A stretch of 64,000 nucleotides of DNA, taken from positions 62,001 through 126,000 of the forward strand of contig JBKEDC010000019.1 of NCBI GenBank assembly GCA_047975205.1. The letters are read 5' to 3'. The stretch comes from JBKEDC01 sp047975205 (GTDB taxonomy: Bacteria; Bacteroidota; Bacteroidia; Bacteroidales; Prolixibacteraceae). Shown piece after piece: positions 17,232-26,163 of this stretch. Made by a program: the position numbers and the translations under genes. Within the stretch, counting starts at the first letter, position 1; every line of letters starts with the position of its first letter. Under the pieces are notes generated by a model. It did not search any database, was not told the origin of the DNA, and saw only the letters and a program-made list of their open reading frames with translations.

Positions 17232-18509
17232 ATGACTAAACTTATTTTTCTTTTTACACTATTTCTTTCAGTCAACGCAATGGCTCAGAACTCGCCCGAA
17301 CGTTTTCCGCCTGTTCAAATTATCCTTTCTCCCGATTCTCCAAATTGGGAATATCAATTAGGAAAACAAGCCAAAGTAGAGGTTCAGGTGTTGCAATATG
17401 GCGTAGCTGTTAATCAGGTCACAATTAATTATCAATTAGCAAACGATCTAATGAAAACCGATACTCATAAGGAGATGACGCTTCCGAACGGTATCGGCAT
17501 GATTAAAATACAAAGTATGAGAGAGCCCGGATTCCGACAATTGAAAGTAAGTTGCATGGTTGATGGAAAAAACTATAAACAAGAAGTTAAGCTCGGATTT
17601 TCTCCTGAAAAAATTCAACCTACAGTAGAAGAACCTCAAGACTTTGATAACTTTTGGAATAAAACAATTTGTGAAGCTCGAAGTAGAGATTTAGACGTAC
17701 AACTTCAAGAACTAAATGACTACTCTACAAATGATGTTAAGGTTTACCTGTGGAGTATTTCAACCGGTATAGCCCACCGAAGAATAAGCGGTTATTTATG
17801 TAAACCTAACGACGATGAAAAACATCCGGTATTATTCACTCCTCCAGGGGCCGGCGTTAAATCGATAAAGCCCTATTTAGGTTTTGCCAAAGATGGGTAT
17901 ATCAGCTTAAGCATAGAGATTCATGGTGTTAATCCGCTTCCCGATAAGGAACGATACCAAAAAGCCAAAAGCGTGTTGGGAGATTATTGGAAAACTGGCA
18001 TGAACAGTAAAGACGACTACTATTACAAAGCCGTTTATGCCGGTTGTGTGCGTGTTGTTGATTACTTATGCAGCTTACCTCAATACAACGGAAACTGTGT
18101 AGTTACAGGAGGAAGTCAAGGCGGAGCCTTAGCCATCATCACAACTGCTCTAAATGATAAAGTTGATGCCGTGGCTGCTTTCTATCCCGCACTGAGTGAT
18201 ATCCCGGCTTTCTTACATGGCAGAGGAGGAGGGTGGCCCCAATTATTTAAGGACAAGGAAGCATCTGATGCCCAAATTCAAACACTTGCTTATTACGATG
18301 TTGTGAACTTTGCTAAACGTATCAAAGTTCCGGGATTTTATTCCACAGGCTTTAATGACAATACTGTTTGCCCCACATCTGTTTTCGCAGCCTTCAATCA
18401 GATTACAGCGCCCAAAACCATGTATATCACACCTCCAACCGGGCATTGGCGGTTCGGTATAAGCAATGAGAAATCATTGTCATTTTTAAGGAATCAATGT
18501 AATCGTTGA
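17232..18509 (+). CDS. Exported acetyl xylan esterase / alpha-beta hydrolase (CE7-like)
   Basis: The start at 17232 gives 425 residues with a signal peptide (MTKLIFLFTLFLSVNAMAQ). A longer open frame upstream overlaps the opposing flavin reductase gene and is rejected. After an N-terminal beta-rich domain (about 25-125) comes an acetyl xylan esterase (AXE1/CE7)-type hydrolase: nucleophile Ser295 in GGSQGG, a likely catalytic Asp in GFNDNTVCP and the His in GHW near the C-terminus. Such enzymes remove acetyl groups from xylo-oligosaccharides or related esters. There is no polysaccharide-use cluster beside it, so the natural substrate is uncertain. Confidence 0.82.
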   Translation: MTKLIFLFTLFLSVNAMAQNSPERFPPVQIILSPDSPNWEYQLGKQAKVEVQVLQYGVAVNQVTINYQLANDLMKTDTHKEMTLPNGIGMIKIQSMREPGFRQLKVSCMVDGKNYKQEVKLGFSPEKIQPTVEEPQDFDNFWNKTICEARSRDLDVQLQELNDYSTNDVKVYLWSISTGIAHRRISGYLCKPNDDEKHPVLFTPPGAGVKSIKPYLGFAKDGYISLSIEIHGVNPLPDKERYQKAKSVLGDYWKTGMNSKDDYYYKAVYAGCVRVVDYLCSLPQYNGNCVVTGGSQGGALAIITTALNDKVDAVAAFYPALSDIPAFLHGRGGGWPQLFKDKEASDAQIQTLAYYDVVNFAKRIKVPGFYSTGFNDNTVCPTSVFAAFNQITAPKTMYITPPTGHWRFGISNEKSLSFLRNQCNR

Positions 18510-18592
18510 AGCATTTAATACTTAAACAAACAGTTATATTAAGAAATTTGGAAAATGAAATTAGTTGCTTCCATAAAGTTCGATTGAATTTT

Positions 18593-18600
18593 TATCTTTG
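18593..18600 (+). promoter_or_regulatory. -7 promoter element of pgk (TATCTTTG)
   Basis: Exact TAnnTTTG match 41 bases upstream of the pgk ATG. No convincing -33 box at the usual distance. Confidence 0.5.
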
Positions 18601-18640
18601 AAAGCAATTTAAAAACAAAAACATATTAAAATATAAAACT

Positions 18641-19816
18641 ATGCAAACAGTTGACACATTCAATTTTGCAGGCAAAAAAGCGATAATCCGCGTGGATTTC
18701 AATGTGCCTTTGAATGACAAATTCGAAATTACTGACGATACGCGTATCAAAGCAGCTCTTCCTACCATTCAAAAAATTTTAAAAGACCGTGGTGCCGTAA
18801 TCTTAATGTCGCATCTTGGAAGACCAAAAGGTCAGGTGAATGATGCATTCTCTTTGAAACACATCGTAGCCCATCTTTCTAAATGCTTAGGTCTTGATGT
18901 TAAAATGGCTCCCGATTGTATTGGTGCTGAAACTAAAGCCATGGCAGAAGATCTTCAAATGGGTGAAGTGTTATTATTAGAAAACTTGCGTTTCCACGCC
19001 GAAGAAGAAAAAGGCGACGAAGCATTCTCTAAAGAATTAGCCTCTTTAGCTGATGTTTATGTGAACGATGCTTTCGGTACAGCTCACCGTGCACACGCTT
19101 CAACAACTATCATTGCTAAATTTGTTGATGTTAAAATGCCCGGATACCTACTGGACAAAGAAATTAAGTTCTTAGGCGATGCCGTGGCTAACCCTGTTCG
19201 TCCGTTCGTAGCTATTGTTGGCGGAGCTAAAGTTTCAGGTAAACTGGAAGTATTAAAATCATTAATCGAGAAGTGCGATACAATTCTTATTGGTGGCGGT
19301 ATGGCATATACATTTTTGAAAGCTCAAGGACATAATATTGGTGGTTCATTAGTTGAAAACGATCTATTAGATACAGCTAAAGAAGTATTAACTGCAGCTA
19401 AAGCTAAAGACGTTAAATTCATGTTACCTACCGACAATTTGGCAGCTGATAAATTTGCTGATGATGCTGATGTTCAAGTGGTAGGCGTTGAAATTCCGGA
19501 AGGAAGAATGGCTCTTGACGTAGGTCCTGAAACCGTGAAAGCCTATGCTGCTGAGATTGCAAATGCAAAAACTGTAGTTTGGAACGGACCAATGGGATGT
19601 TTCGAAATGCCAACTTTTGCTAAAGGAACATTCGGCGTGTGCGAAGCTGTGGCAGCTTCAGACTGTGTTTCAATCATTGGTGGAGGCGACTCTGTATCAG
19701 CAGTAAACAAATCAGGTTTAGCTGATAAAATGAGCCATATTTCAACCGGTGGTGGTGCATCATTAGAATTCCTGGAAGGTAAAGTACTTCCCGGTGTAGC
19801 TGCCGTTTCTGAATAA
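18641..19816 (+). CDS. pgk: Phosphoglycerate kinase
   Basis: The 391-residue protein is of standard length. The substrate-binding RVDFNVPL is at residues about 18-25, SHLGRPKG at 58-65, ENLRFH near 113-118, and the nucleotide-binding C-domain has GGAKVSGKLEVL (about 194-205) and the GGGDSVSAV loop near 347-355. It interconverts 1,3-bisphosphoglycerate and 3-phosphoglycerate in glycolysis, forming ATP. It is a single-gene unit with its own -7 box and tandem downstream hairpins. Confidence 0.97.
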   Translation: MQTVDTFNFAGKKAIIRVDFNVPLNDKFEITDDTRIKAALPTIQKILKDRGAVILMSHLGRPKGQVNDAFSLKHIVAHLSKCLGLDVKMAPDCIGAETKAMAEDLQMGEVLLLENLRFHAEEEKGDEAFSKELASLADVYVNDAFGTAHRAHASTTIIAKFVDVKMPGYLLDKEIKFLGDAVANPVRPFVAIVGGAKVSGKLEVLKSLIEKCDTILIGGGMAYTFLKAQGHNIGGSLVENDLLDTAKEVLTAAKAKDVKFMLPTDNLAADKFADDADVQVVGVEIPEGRMALDVGPETVKAYAAEIANAKTVVWNGPMGCFEMPTFAKGTFGVCEAVAASDCVSIIGGGDSVSAVNKSGLADKMSHISTGGGASLEFLEGKVLPGVAAVSE

Positions 19817-19838
19817 GCCAAACGAAGCTTAATACAAC

Positions 19839-19906
19839 GAGTCTAATCTTACTACACTTCTTCATAAAATTAGACTCATTAAAGGCATCCATCAGGGTGC
19901 CTTTTT
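19839..19906 (+). terminator. Tandem hairpins ending pgk transcription
   Basis: The first hairpin pairs GAGTCTAAT (19839-19847) with ATTAGACTC (19869-19877). The second pairs AAAGGCA (19881-19887) with TGCCTTT (19898-19904) and is followed by a T run, so it is the likely termination site. Confidence 0.8.
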
Positions 19907-19946
19907 CTTATAAGCAATAATGCTTTTTAAGGACGTACATTTAAAC

Positions 19947-19984
19947 AATAGAATAGGGATGCCATGTGACATCCCTATTCTATT
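19947..19984 (-). terminator. Terminator between convergent pgk and TPR lipoprotein genes
   Basis: The 15-base arms AATAGAATAGGGATG (19947-19961) and CATCCCTATTCTATT (19970-19984) are a perfect inverted repeat with an 8-base loop. It lies 17 bases beyond the stop of the leftward gene and may work for both strands. Confidence 0.8.
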
Positions 19985-20000
19985 TTATACGATGATTGTA

Positions 20001-21752
20001 TTAATCAACAATTGCTTTAAATTCAGCAGTTTCTTTATATTGATTAAATTCTACATCTGTAGCAATCAATTCTTTTGCTTCCGGATGAGCTGCTACTGCT
20101 TCTTTTAGGAAACCATACATAGCACTTTCTTTAGCCATGCGAGCTGAAACAACAGCTTTAAAATAGGACACTTTCCAACATTTAGAATCAGTCTTGTCAA
20201 GTATGCGTAATGCACCATCAGCATTACCATTTAGAATTTTAACAACAGCTTCATTTACGGTATTAGTACCTGCCAATAGTTTTGCAGCAGTTTGGTAATC
20301 TCCTTCTTTAATGGCAATGATAGCAGAGTTATAATTAACTGCATCTCCGGCACCTGATGCAGCACCTAAAAGAACTTTAGCTTCATTAAAATTACTACTA
20401 TAAACCTCACAAGCACCTAAATTATTTTTTACAATGATTTCATTTGGAGCCTTTTGCTCGGCAGTTTCAAAGTAACCCTTAGCTTTGTTGTAGTCACCAC
20501 TTTTAGCATAAACAGCACCAATGTTATTATAGCCTCTCCAATCGTTAGGATAATTATCAACTAAAGCTTGATAATAACCAATTTTTTCCACATCAGTATT
20601 CATTAAACTTGCTCCATAAATTAATTCAGCCGGACTTAATTTAGTTGGATCATTATTAAATTGATTAATAATTTCTTGATCACTTCTACCGGTTACATCA
20701 ACATTAGCAATAATTTTAGAGCGACGCAATTGAGGTAAGATTTCATCTTGAACTTCAGTGAAAACCTCGCCTAAACTTCTAATTTTACTCTCACGTACTT
20801 CAGGATCGGTATACATAGAAAGAACACGTAGAATAAGGTCTTTATCTTGAATATTAGAAGCTTCCATTAATTTCTTAAAGCCATCCCAATCTTCAGCTGT
20901 AAAGTCGCTAAATACACTGGTTTCAATCTTCGATTTTTTAAGTATACCATCAACTACTTTAGTTCCTGACTCTTTACGCTTCTCAGAAAGTTTTGTATTG
21001 AAGTTTAATTCACCTTCAGGAGAGGCATAAGCTGAAACTTTTACAGAATTAAGAGCTTTTCTATCATTACCTTTTACATCTTTGGCATAATTAGCTAAAC
21101 CGATAATATCTTCAGCCTTTTGTTCAGATACCCTAACATTAGCTTGGTTTTTCAAATACATGATATCGGCACTGTATTCTTCAGGAACAATTTGTTGATA
21201 AGAATCAATATTAGCATCGTAAACGCCTGTAGTGTTTTCTTCTTTTTGAACACCTATAATTGTTTTAGGATTATTCATGGCTAATTCAGCCGTCGAAAGT
21301 ACACCATCGGCAACTTTTATAGGTGTGAAATCAACGGATTTCTTACCTTTACTGGCTGTAATATGAATAAATAATTCTGATTCACGCATCGCTTTGTTGT
21401 AAGCAACGGCATCTGAGTAATTAAAATCGCCACCTTTTTTATAGGCAATAACATGGTTATTAGCTTTTACTTTTTCGCCTTGAACCGTAGTAGCTTTATA
21501 AGAAGTTTCACCATCGGCATATGTTAATATCGGAGTAGCTTCTAAAGTTACTTTCTTTTTAAAGTATTTTTCCGGAAAAACACCGTTAATATCGGTTTTT
21601 ACTTCTCTTGCTCGTGCTTCTAATGGATTAGGACTTGCAGTAAAGCTAATTTCATCAGCATTTTTTTGCATACTTTTTAGACCTGAACAACCGGAAAGCA
21701 CTGCTGTTATGAGGGCTAGACCTAATAAGGATTTAAATTTAGATTGGTTCAT
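20001..21752 (-). CDS. TPR-containing lipoprotein with an OmpA-like segment
   Basis: The protein has 583 residues. The signal peptide ends in the lipobox LSGC (Cys22), so it is an outer-membrane or periplasmic lipoprotein. Residues about 240-290 contain an OmpA-like stretch (VKVSAYASPEGELNFNTKLSEKR) resembling the peptidoglycan-binding fold. From about 395 onward there are TPR-type repeats (NDWRGYNNIGAVYAKSGDYNKAKGYF, then NNLGACEVYSSNFNEAK, quoted in part). The N-terminal region is beta-rich and unknown. Related lipoproteins are widespread in Bacteroidales and are probably structural or scaffold proteins of the envelope. A -7 box precedes it, indicating a single-gene unit. Confidence 0.8.
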   Translation of the reverse strand: MNQSKFKSLLGLALITAVLSGCSGLKSMQKNADEISFTASPNPLEARAREVKTDINGVFPEKYFKKKVTLEATPILTYADGETSYKATTVQGEKVKANNHVIAYKKGGDFNYSDAVAYNKAMRESELFIHITASKGKKSVDFTPIKVADGVLSTAELAMNNPKTIIGVQKEENTTGVYDANIDSYQQIVPEEYSADIMYLKNQANVRVSEQKAEDIIGLANYAKDVKGNDRKALNSVKVSAYASPEGELNFNTKLSEKRKESGTKVVDGILKKSKIETSVFSDFTAEDWDGFKKLMEASNIQDKDLILRVLSMYTDPEVRESKIRSLGEVFTEVQDEILPQLRRSKIIANVDVTGRSDQEIINQFNNDPTKLSPAELIYGASLMNTDVEKIGYYQALVDNYPNDWRGYNNIGAVYAKSGDYNKAKGYFETAEQKAPNEIIVKNNLGACEVYSSNFNEAKVLLGAASGAGDAVNYNSAIIAIKEGDYQTAAKLLAGTNTVNEAVVKILNGNADGALRILDKTDSKCWKVSYFKAVVSARMAKESAMYGFLKEAVAAHPEAKELIATDVEFNQYKETAEFKAIVD

Positions 21753-21803
21753 AAGAATTTATTTATCAATGATTATCTTTTAAAATTGGTTACAATTTAA
21801 ACT

Positions 21804-21811
21804 CAAATATA
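21804..21811 (-). promoter_or_regulatory. -7 promoter element of the TPR lipoprotein (TATATTTG)
   Basis: On the minus strand this reads TATATTTG, an exact match to the consensus, about 52 bases before the ATG at 21752. Confidence 0.5.
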
Positions 21812-21919
21812 TAGTTTTATATTAGATTTCTCCTAGAAAAAATCTAATATAATTTAATTGTAAAATCTAAGTACCTTTACATATGAGTTGTTTATTATCA
21901 TCAATTTACGTCTTTTGTG

Positions 21920-22405
21920 TTATAATTGCTTGTTGCTTTTAATCACGTTTTTATCCATTTTACCTCCTTTAATCTGACCAATAGTCACACCAATAATAAA
22001 TGCCGGTGAATAAAAAGCTACCCCGGGAATACTCGAAAATATCTTTGTACATATAAAAGCTATAAACATGAAACCTACGAGCCAATAAATAGATTGCATA
22101 TAAGTATGATACATGGGAGGATAAAATCCATGCTCTTTTTTCATGTGATTTATTAACTCACTTTGGATATCATCTAGTTTCTTACGCTCTTTTCCGGGTT
22201 CATCAATAGCCTTTTTAATGTTATCACATTCGTTGTCTATTTTTTCTCTGATAGAAGCACAAATTTTACAGCGGTCAGCCATTTTATCTATGCGTTCTGC
22301 ATTTCTCAAATATTCTTCTATTCTAAAAAATCGAAGATCGCTACCTTTACAATCTTTGATATGCTCTAATATGCGAGTCTCAAAATCTTTATACCAATTA
22401 TTCAT
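21920..22405 (-). CDS. Unknown helical membrane protein (161 aa)
   Basis: The family is not recognised. Residues 1-100 are charged and helical, with four cysteines (residues about 19, 46, 49 and 59; the pair CKIC resembles a metal or redox motif). Two hydrophobic helices follow at about 107-124 (SIYWLVGFMFIAFICTKI) and 129-147 (GVAFYSPAFIIGVTIGQIK). The topology suggests a cytoplasmic helical domain on a small membrane hairpin. It is divergent from the glycogen-binding domain gene. No function can be stated. Confidence 0.65.
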   Translation of the reverse strand: MNNWYKDFETRILEHIKDCKGSDLRFFRIEEYLRNAERIDKMADRCKICASIREKIDNECDNIKKAIDEPGKERKKLDDIQSELINHMKKEHGFYPPMYHTYMQSIYWLVGFMFIAFICTKIFSSIPGVAFYSPAFIIGVTIGQIKGGKMDKNVIKSNKQL

Positions 22406-22551
22406 AATTCATATATTAATAATATTCAAAAATAATGATTAATTATAATGTTAAGTTACTAATTTTATTTTTTTTAAAACTAATCGATATTTTTTCGGTT
22501 ACATGTTATTTTTTCATACTTAAGTGTTTTATTCAACCAATAATATGTTTA

Positions 22552-22565
22552 ACTTGTGCACAAGT
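22552..22565. repeat. 14-base perfect palindrome upstream of the CBM48 gene
   Basis: ACTTGTGCACAAGT is a perfect dyad located 41 bases before the ATG at 22606, between two divergent genes. It could be an operator. Palindromes of this length also occur by chance a few times in a window of this size. Confidence 0.3.
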
Positions 22566-22605
22566 GAAATGAACGAATGTAATAATTTAATTAAACAGCT
22601 AAGTC

Positions 22606-22908
22606 ATGAGTCTGAAAAAACAAGTATTAAAGTCAAAGCCCATTACTAAGGTTACTTTCCGTATTAGTAAAGAAATGGCAGGGAATGCTGAATCAATAAA
22701 TGTAGTAGGCGATTTCAATGAGTGGGATGTAATAGCTACTCCTATGAGAAAACTCAAAACAGGAGAATATTCCGTAATTGTAGAATTAGAGCAAAACAAA
22801 TCATATGCTTTCCGTTATCTCATAGATGGCGAATGGTATAATGAACCTGAATCAGATGGTCAGGAAGCTAATGAGTTTGGAAGTGAAAATAGTTTAGTTA
22901 TTGTGTAG
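22606..22908 (+). CDS. Stand-alone glycogen-binding (CBM48/AMPK-type) domain protein
   Basis: The protein has 100 residues and consists of a single early-set domain of the isoamylase/AMPK glycogen-binding type. The diagnostic motif VVGDFNEWD is at residues about 35-43, followed by the paired strands GEYSVIVEL and YAFRYLIDGEWYNEPES. Family members bind alpha-glucans or serve as regulatory subunits. There is no catalytic domain and no glycogen gene nearby. It begins a rightward group with YtxH and holin-like genes, though the next gene is 100 bases away. Confidence 0.85.
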   Translation: MSLKKQVLKSKPITKVTFRISKEMAGNAESINVVGDFNEWDVIATPMRKLKTGEYSVIVELEQNKSYAFRYLIDGEWYNEPESDGQEANEFGSENSLVIV

Positions 22909-23008
22909 AAAGAACTAAAAAATATACATATTTGTTGTACATATACTGATATACAATGTGTATCTTTAACAGAGTTATTCCGAGTATTTAATTTTAAAAA
23001 GAAAAATC

Positions 23009-23314
23009 ATGAGTTCAAACAAAGTATTATTAGGAGTTTTGGCAGGTTTAGCCGCCGGAGCAGTTCTAGGCATTCTTTTAGCACCTGAAAAGGGATCAGA
23101 CACTCGTAAAAAAATTATGGATAAAGGCAATGAGTGTTTAGATGACGTTAAAGATAAAGTAGATGATATTGTAGATAGCCTGCAAGAGCAAGTAGAAGTA
23201 GTGAAAGCTAAAGTAAAAGAAGCAGAAACAAAACTTAGACACAAAGTAAAAGAAGTAGAAGAACAAGTTGATGCTGCTGTTGCTGAGGTTGAAGCTGAAG
23301 AAATAAAAGCTTAA
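23009..23314 (+). CDS. YtxH-family protein
   Basis: The protein has 101 residues. The N-terminal glycine-rich hydrophobic helix (VLLGVLAGLAAGAVLGILLAP, residues about 6-26) followed by EKGSDTRKK is typical of YtxH/gas-vesicle-like proteins. The rest is a long Lys/Glu/Val coiled-coil (repeated V-K-D/A-K patterns). Members are associated with general stress in Firmicutes; the role in Bacteroidota is not established. The next gene starts 16 bases downstream, so they are probably co-transcribed. Confidence 0.85.
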   Translation: MSSNKVLLGVLAGLAAGAVLGILLAPEKGSDTRKKIMDKGNECLDDVKDKVDDIVDSLQEQVEVVKAKVKEAETKLRHKVKEVEEQVDAAVAEVEAEEIKA

Positions 23315-23329
23315 ATTATTCATTTGCTT

Positions 23330-23695
23330 ATGGAAAATCAAAGTGAATTTATTGATGAGCTAGTTGATAAAAGCAAAGACTTTGGAAAAACATCAGTCGA
23401 AATCATTAAATTAAAAACATTAGATAAGGCTTCAGATGTCTTGTCTAATGTTATTTCATGGGTTCCAATTGTTTTTGTGGCTTTCTTGTGCTTTTTAACA
23501 CTTAATTTAGGCGTTGCCTATCTAATTGGTCAACTCACTGATTTTGGCGATGCAGCAGGCTTCTTAATTGTAGCTGCCTTTTATTTGCTGGTAGTTATCA
23601 TTCTTTTATTGATGAGAAAAAGGTATATCAAGTCGCCAATTATGGATTCTATTATTCTTTCTATCATGAAAGATGATGAAGAAACTACAGAATAG
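23330..23695 (+). CDS. Holin-superfamily-III-like / phage-holin-family membrane protein
   Basis: The start ATG at 23330 gives 121 residues. A charged helical N-terminus (about 1-40) is followed by two membrane helices (about 43-65, VISWVPIVFVAFLCFLTLNLGV, and 74-95, AAGFLIVAAFYLLVVIILLLM) and a short cytoplasmic tail. The pattern matches proteins annotated as phage holin family or Holin-X, which in free chromosomal clusters with YtxH are probably not lysis proteins. No lysin or phage gene is adjacent. Confidence 0.7.
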   Translation: MENQSEFIDELVDKSKDFGKTSVEIIKLKTLDKASDVLSNVISWVPIVFVAFLCFLTLNLGVAYLIGQLTDFGDAAGFLIVAAFYLLVVIILLLMRKRYIKSPIMDSIILSIMKDDEETTE

Positions 23696-23703
23696 GAGGA
23701 AAA

Positions 23704-24090
23704 ATGGCAACAAAAGTACAAAAGCAACTTAGAACACGCATTAAACAATTAAAAACTGACCAAGCAAAACAACGTGATGATTTAAGTGTAATGCTGAAAG
23801 AAGTAAGTGCTGATTTCCAATCCGGTAATTTTATTCGGAAAGCGGTGCACGGTTTATTGTTAGATAAACAACTGCACAAAGATTTATTCAGTACAATTAC
23901 ACCCATTATTACATCGTATATTTCTGGTGTAGTTATGCACAAGACTAAGTATACTAAGGTTAGAGTTTTAGCGGCACTCAGTCAATTAGGTATAAATGGA
24001 ATTGCCAGCACATATGGCGAAACTATTCAGAAATACATTAAAGTTTATGCTAAGGTCAGCAAAAATCTTTTTTCAAAAAACAAGAGCTGA
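23704..24090 (+). CDS. Unknown protein of the YtxH/holin-like cluster (128 aa)
   Basis: The family is not recognised. The N-terminal 40 residues are basic and helical (RTRIKQLKTDQAKQRDD), and the rest is amphipathic with possible membrane-associating stretches (FSTITPIITSYISGVV at about 62-77). An AGGAGG sequence lies six bases before the ATG, unusually canonical for this lineage. It starts eight bases after the holin-like gene and ends inside the 5' arm of the terminator, so it closes the operon. Confidence 0.65.
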   Translation: MATKVQKQLRTRIKQLKTDQAKQRDDLSVMLKEVSADFQSGNFIRKAVHGLLLDKQLHKDLFSTITPIITSYISGVVMHKTKYTKVRVLAALSQLGINGIASTYGETIQKYIKVYAKVSKNLFSKNKS

Positions 24091-24118
24091 ATCATTCATA
24101 ATTGGCTCTTGTTTTTTC
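24075..24118 (+). terminator. Terminator of the YtxH cluster
   Basis: AAAAAACAAGAGC (24075-24087) pairs with GCTCTTGTTTTTT (24105-24117). The stop codon of the last gene lies just inside the loop. A and T flanks make it usable in both directions. Confidence 0.85.
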
Positions 24119-24141
24119 ATTTTCAAAATTCTGCTGCAAGA

Positions 24142-24975
24142 TTATAATCCTTTAGTAATATTATCATATGCTACAGCTTGAGTAAGGATGGCTTCAATAG
24201 AATCAAGTCTTAATTGATTAGGACCATCAGAGAATGCTTTATCAGGATTTGGATGTACTTCGGCAAAAACACCATCAACACCTATTGATAGGGCTGCATT
24301 CATAAGATATGGCACCATTTCACGATTTCCACCGGTTGAATTACCCTGCCCTGATGGCTTTTGCACGGCATGTGTAGCATCCATTATCACAGGATATCCA
24401 AATTTACGCATTTCAACCAAACCGGTCATATCAACCACTAAGTTATTATATCCGAAAGTTGTTCCTCGTTCGCAAAGCAATATCTTTTCATTACCGGTGC
24501 TCTTTAGTTTTTTTACAATATTACCCATATCCCAAGGAGCAAGAAACTGTCCTTTTTTCACATTAACGGCACAACCGGTTTTGCCTGCCTCAATTAGCAA
24601 ATCGGTTTGCCTACATAAAAATGCAGGTATTTGAAGCATATCAACCACTTCAGCTACAGACTCGCATTGTGCTGCCTCATGAATATCTGTAATTACAGGT
24701 AAATTAAGCTCATTTTTTATAGCTTGGAGTACTTTAAGCCCTTCTTTACTACCTATGCCTCGAGGAGCATCAAGAGAAGTCCTGTTAGCTTTATCAAAAC
24801 TTGATTTAAACACATAATCAATACCTAGCTTTTGACAGATTATTTTTAATTCACCGGCTACTTGATAGCACATTTCATATGATTCGATGGCACAAGGACC
24901 GGCAATGAGAGTAAATCTTCCTGTTCCAAAGGAAACTTGCTCATTTATCTTTATTTTTTTAACTGTTGAAATCAT
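24142..24975 (-). CDS. kdsA: 3-deoxy-8-phosphooctulonate (Kdo-8-P) synthase
   Basis: The 277-residue protein matches KdsA in length. Recognisable parts are AGPCAIES near residues 25-32, FKSSFDKANRTS near 56-67, PVITDIHE for substrate binding, FLCRQTDLL, KGQFLAPWDM, CERGTTFGYNNLVVDM, and DATHAVQKPSG. It condenses arabinose-5-phosphate with phosphoenolpyruvate to form Kdo-8-phosphate for lipid A core. The upstream gene kdsD makes its substrate, 35 bases away on the same strand, so the pair probably forms an operon. Confidence 0.96.
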   Translation of the reverse strand: MISTVKKIKINEQVSFGTGRFTLIAGPCAIESYEMCYQVAGELKIICQKLGIDYVFKSSFDKANRTSLDAPRGIGSKEGLKVLQAIKNELNLPVITDIHEAAQCESVAEVVDMLQIPAFLCRQTDLLIEAGKTGCAVNVKKGQFLAPWDMGNIVKKLKSTGNEKILLCERGTTFGYNNLVVDMTGLVEMRKFGYPVIMDATHAVQKPSGQGNSTGGNREMVPYLMNAALSIGVDGVFAEVHPNPDKAFSDGPNQLRLDSIEAILTQAVAYDNITKGL

Positions 24976-25010
24976 GTTTATAAGTTGAAAAGTAATATTT
25001 GAGTTTTGAT

Positions 25011-25958
25011 TTAACCAAAATCGTGCAAATCATGCAGGCTTACCATACCCACTACATTTTCATCATTCATGATAGGTATAACCGTTATCTTTTTATTCTC
25101 CATTTGTTTTAACACATCGAAAGCTAACTCTGTTTGTTGCACGGAAGTGAAATTTTTGGTCATAATCTTGTCGATAGGCGTTGAAAATACCTTTTCTTTT
25201 TGCATATTGACAGCTCTACGCACATCACCATCTGTTATAATACCTGTCATTTTGTTGTTTTCCATGACACATACAGCTCCCAACCCACTTGATGATATGC
25301 TTTTTAACAGCTCATTAAAATCATCATGTATTTGGATTATAGGAATATTAGTACGCATGACATCAGAAATGCGTTGAAGTAACCGGCGACCGATAGCACC
25401 TCCGGGATGATAAAGTGCAAAGTTTTCCACTTTAAACTGACGAAGTTTCATAACTTCAAGAGCTAATAAGTCACCCATAATCAAACAAACTGTCGAACTG
25501 CTTGTAGGAGCTAAATTCAGCGGACAAAGTTCAGCATTCACATGCGTGCTCACCACAATATCTGCAGATTCAGCCAAAGGAGATTTAATATTACCGGTTA
25601 AAGTTATAATTTGGGCACCTATTTTGTGTATTGCAGGCAATATACTTACTAATTCTTTCGATGTGCCACTATTAGAAATGGCCATTACTACATCATTGGA
25701 ATTAACCATGCCTAAATCGCCGTGAATGGCTTCGGTAGAATGCATAAAGTAAGAAGGTGTACCGGTTGAAGCAAAAGTGGATGATAATTTAGTGCCAATA
25801 TGCCCTGTTTTTCCAACTCCTGTAATAATCAATCTACCTTCTGCATGATAAATTGTTTCAACAGCTTTTTTAAAATTATCATCAATATGACTTTCGGCTG
25901 CCGTTATCTCTTTTATCAGTTGATGCAAGTTTGTTTTAGCTCCGTTAATAATGTTCAT
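25011..25958 (-). CDS. kdsD: Arabinose-5-phosphate isomerase (KpsF/GutQ family)
   Basis: The 315-residue protein has an N-terminal SIS sugar-isomerase domain (ITGVGKTGHIG near 45-55, SNSGTSKEL near 96-104, NLAPTSSSTVCLIMGD near 147-162) followed by two CBS domains (about 200-315; ITDGDVRRA and MVSLHDLHDFG). It converts ribulose-5-phosphate to arabinose-5-phosphate, the first committed step toward Kdo. It is directly upstream of kdsA, which supports the Kdo role over the related capsule or glucitol paralogues. Confidence 0.94.
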   Translation of the reverse strand: MNIINGAKTNLHQLIKEITAAESHIDDNFKKAVETIYHAEGRLIITGVGKTGHIGTKLSSTFASTGTPSYFMHSTEAIHGDLGMVNSNDVVMAISNSGTSKELVSILPAIHKIGAQIITLTGNIKSPLAESADIVVSTHVNAELCPLNLAPTSSSTVCLIMGDLLALEVMKLRQFKVENFALYHPGGAIGRRLLQRISDVMRTNIPIIQIHDDFNELLKSISSSGLGAVCVMENNKMTGIITDGDVRRAVNMQKEKVFSTPIDKIMTKNFTSVQQTELAFDVLKQMENKKITVIPIMNDENVVGMVSLHDLHDFG

Positions 25959-26130
25959 AGCCTTGTCAGTTGAAATGTAGGCACGAAATTAAGAACTTCT
26001 TTACTACTTTTCAACTTCTCGCAATAATTGGCACACCTAAACCCGATTTGTTTTGTTGACTAAATTGTTATGCTATGCGTTTGCTTTACCATTAGGTATA
26101 TGTGCATATACTAAATTTTGATATTCATCG

Positions 26131-26138
26131 TATATTTG
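26131..26138 (+). promoter_or_regulatory. -7 promoter element (TATATTTG)
   Basis: Exact TAnnTTTG match 26 bases upstream of the ATG of the cysteate synthase-like gene. Confidence 0.5.
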
Positions 26139-26163
26139 TTTTTTTATTTATCAAGTATAAGAA

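Noticed and set aside
23330..23695. Holin-like gene as evidence of a prophage
   Set aside because: No lysin, capsid, integrase or other phage gene is nearby; such proteins occur with YtxH in ordinary chromosomal operons.
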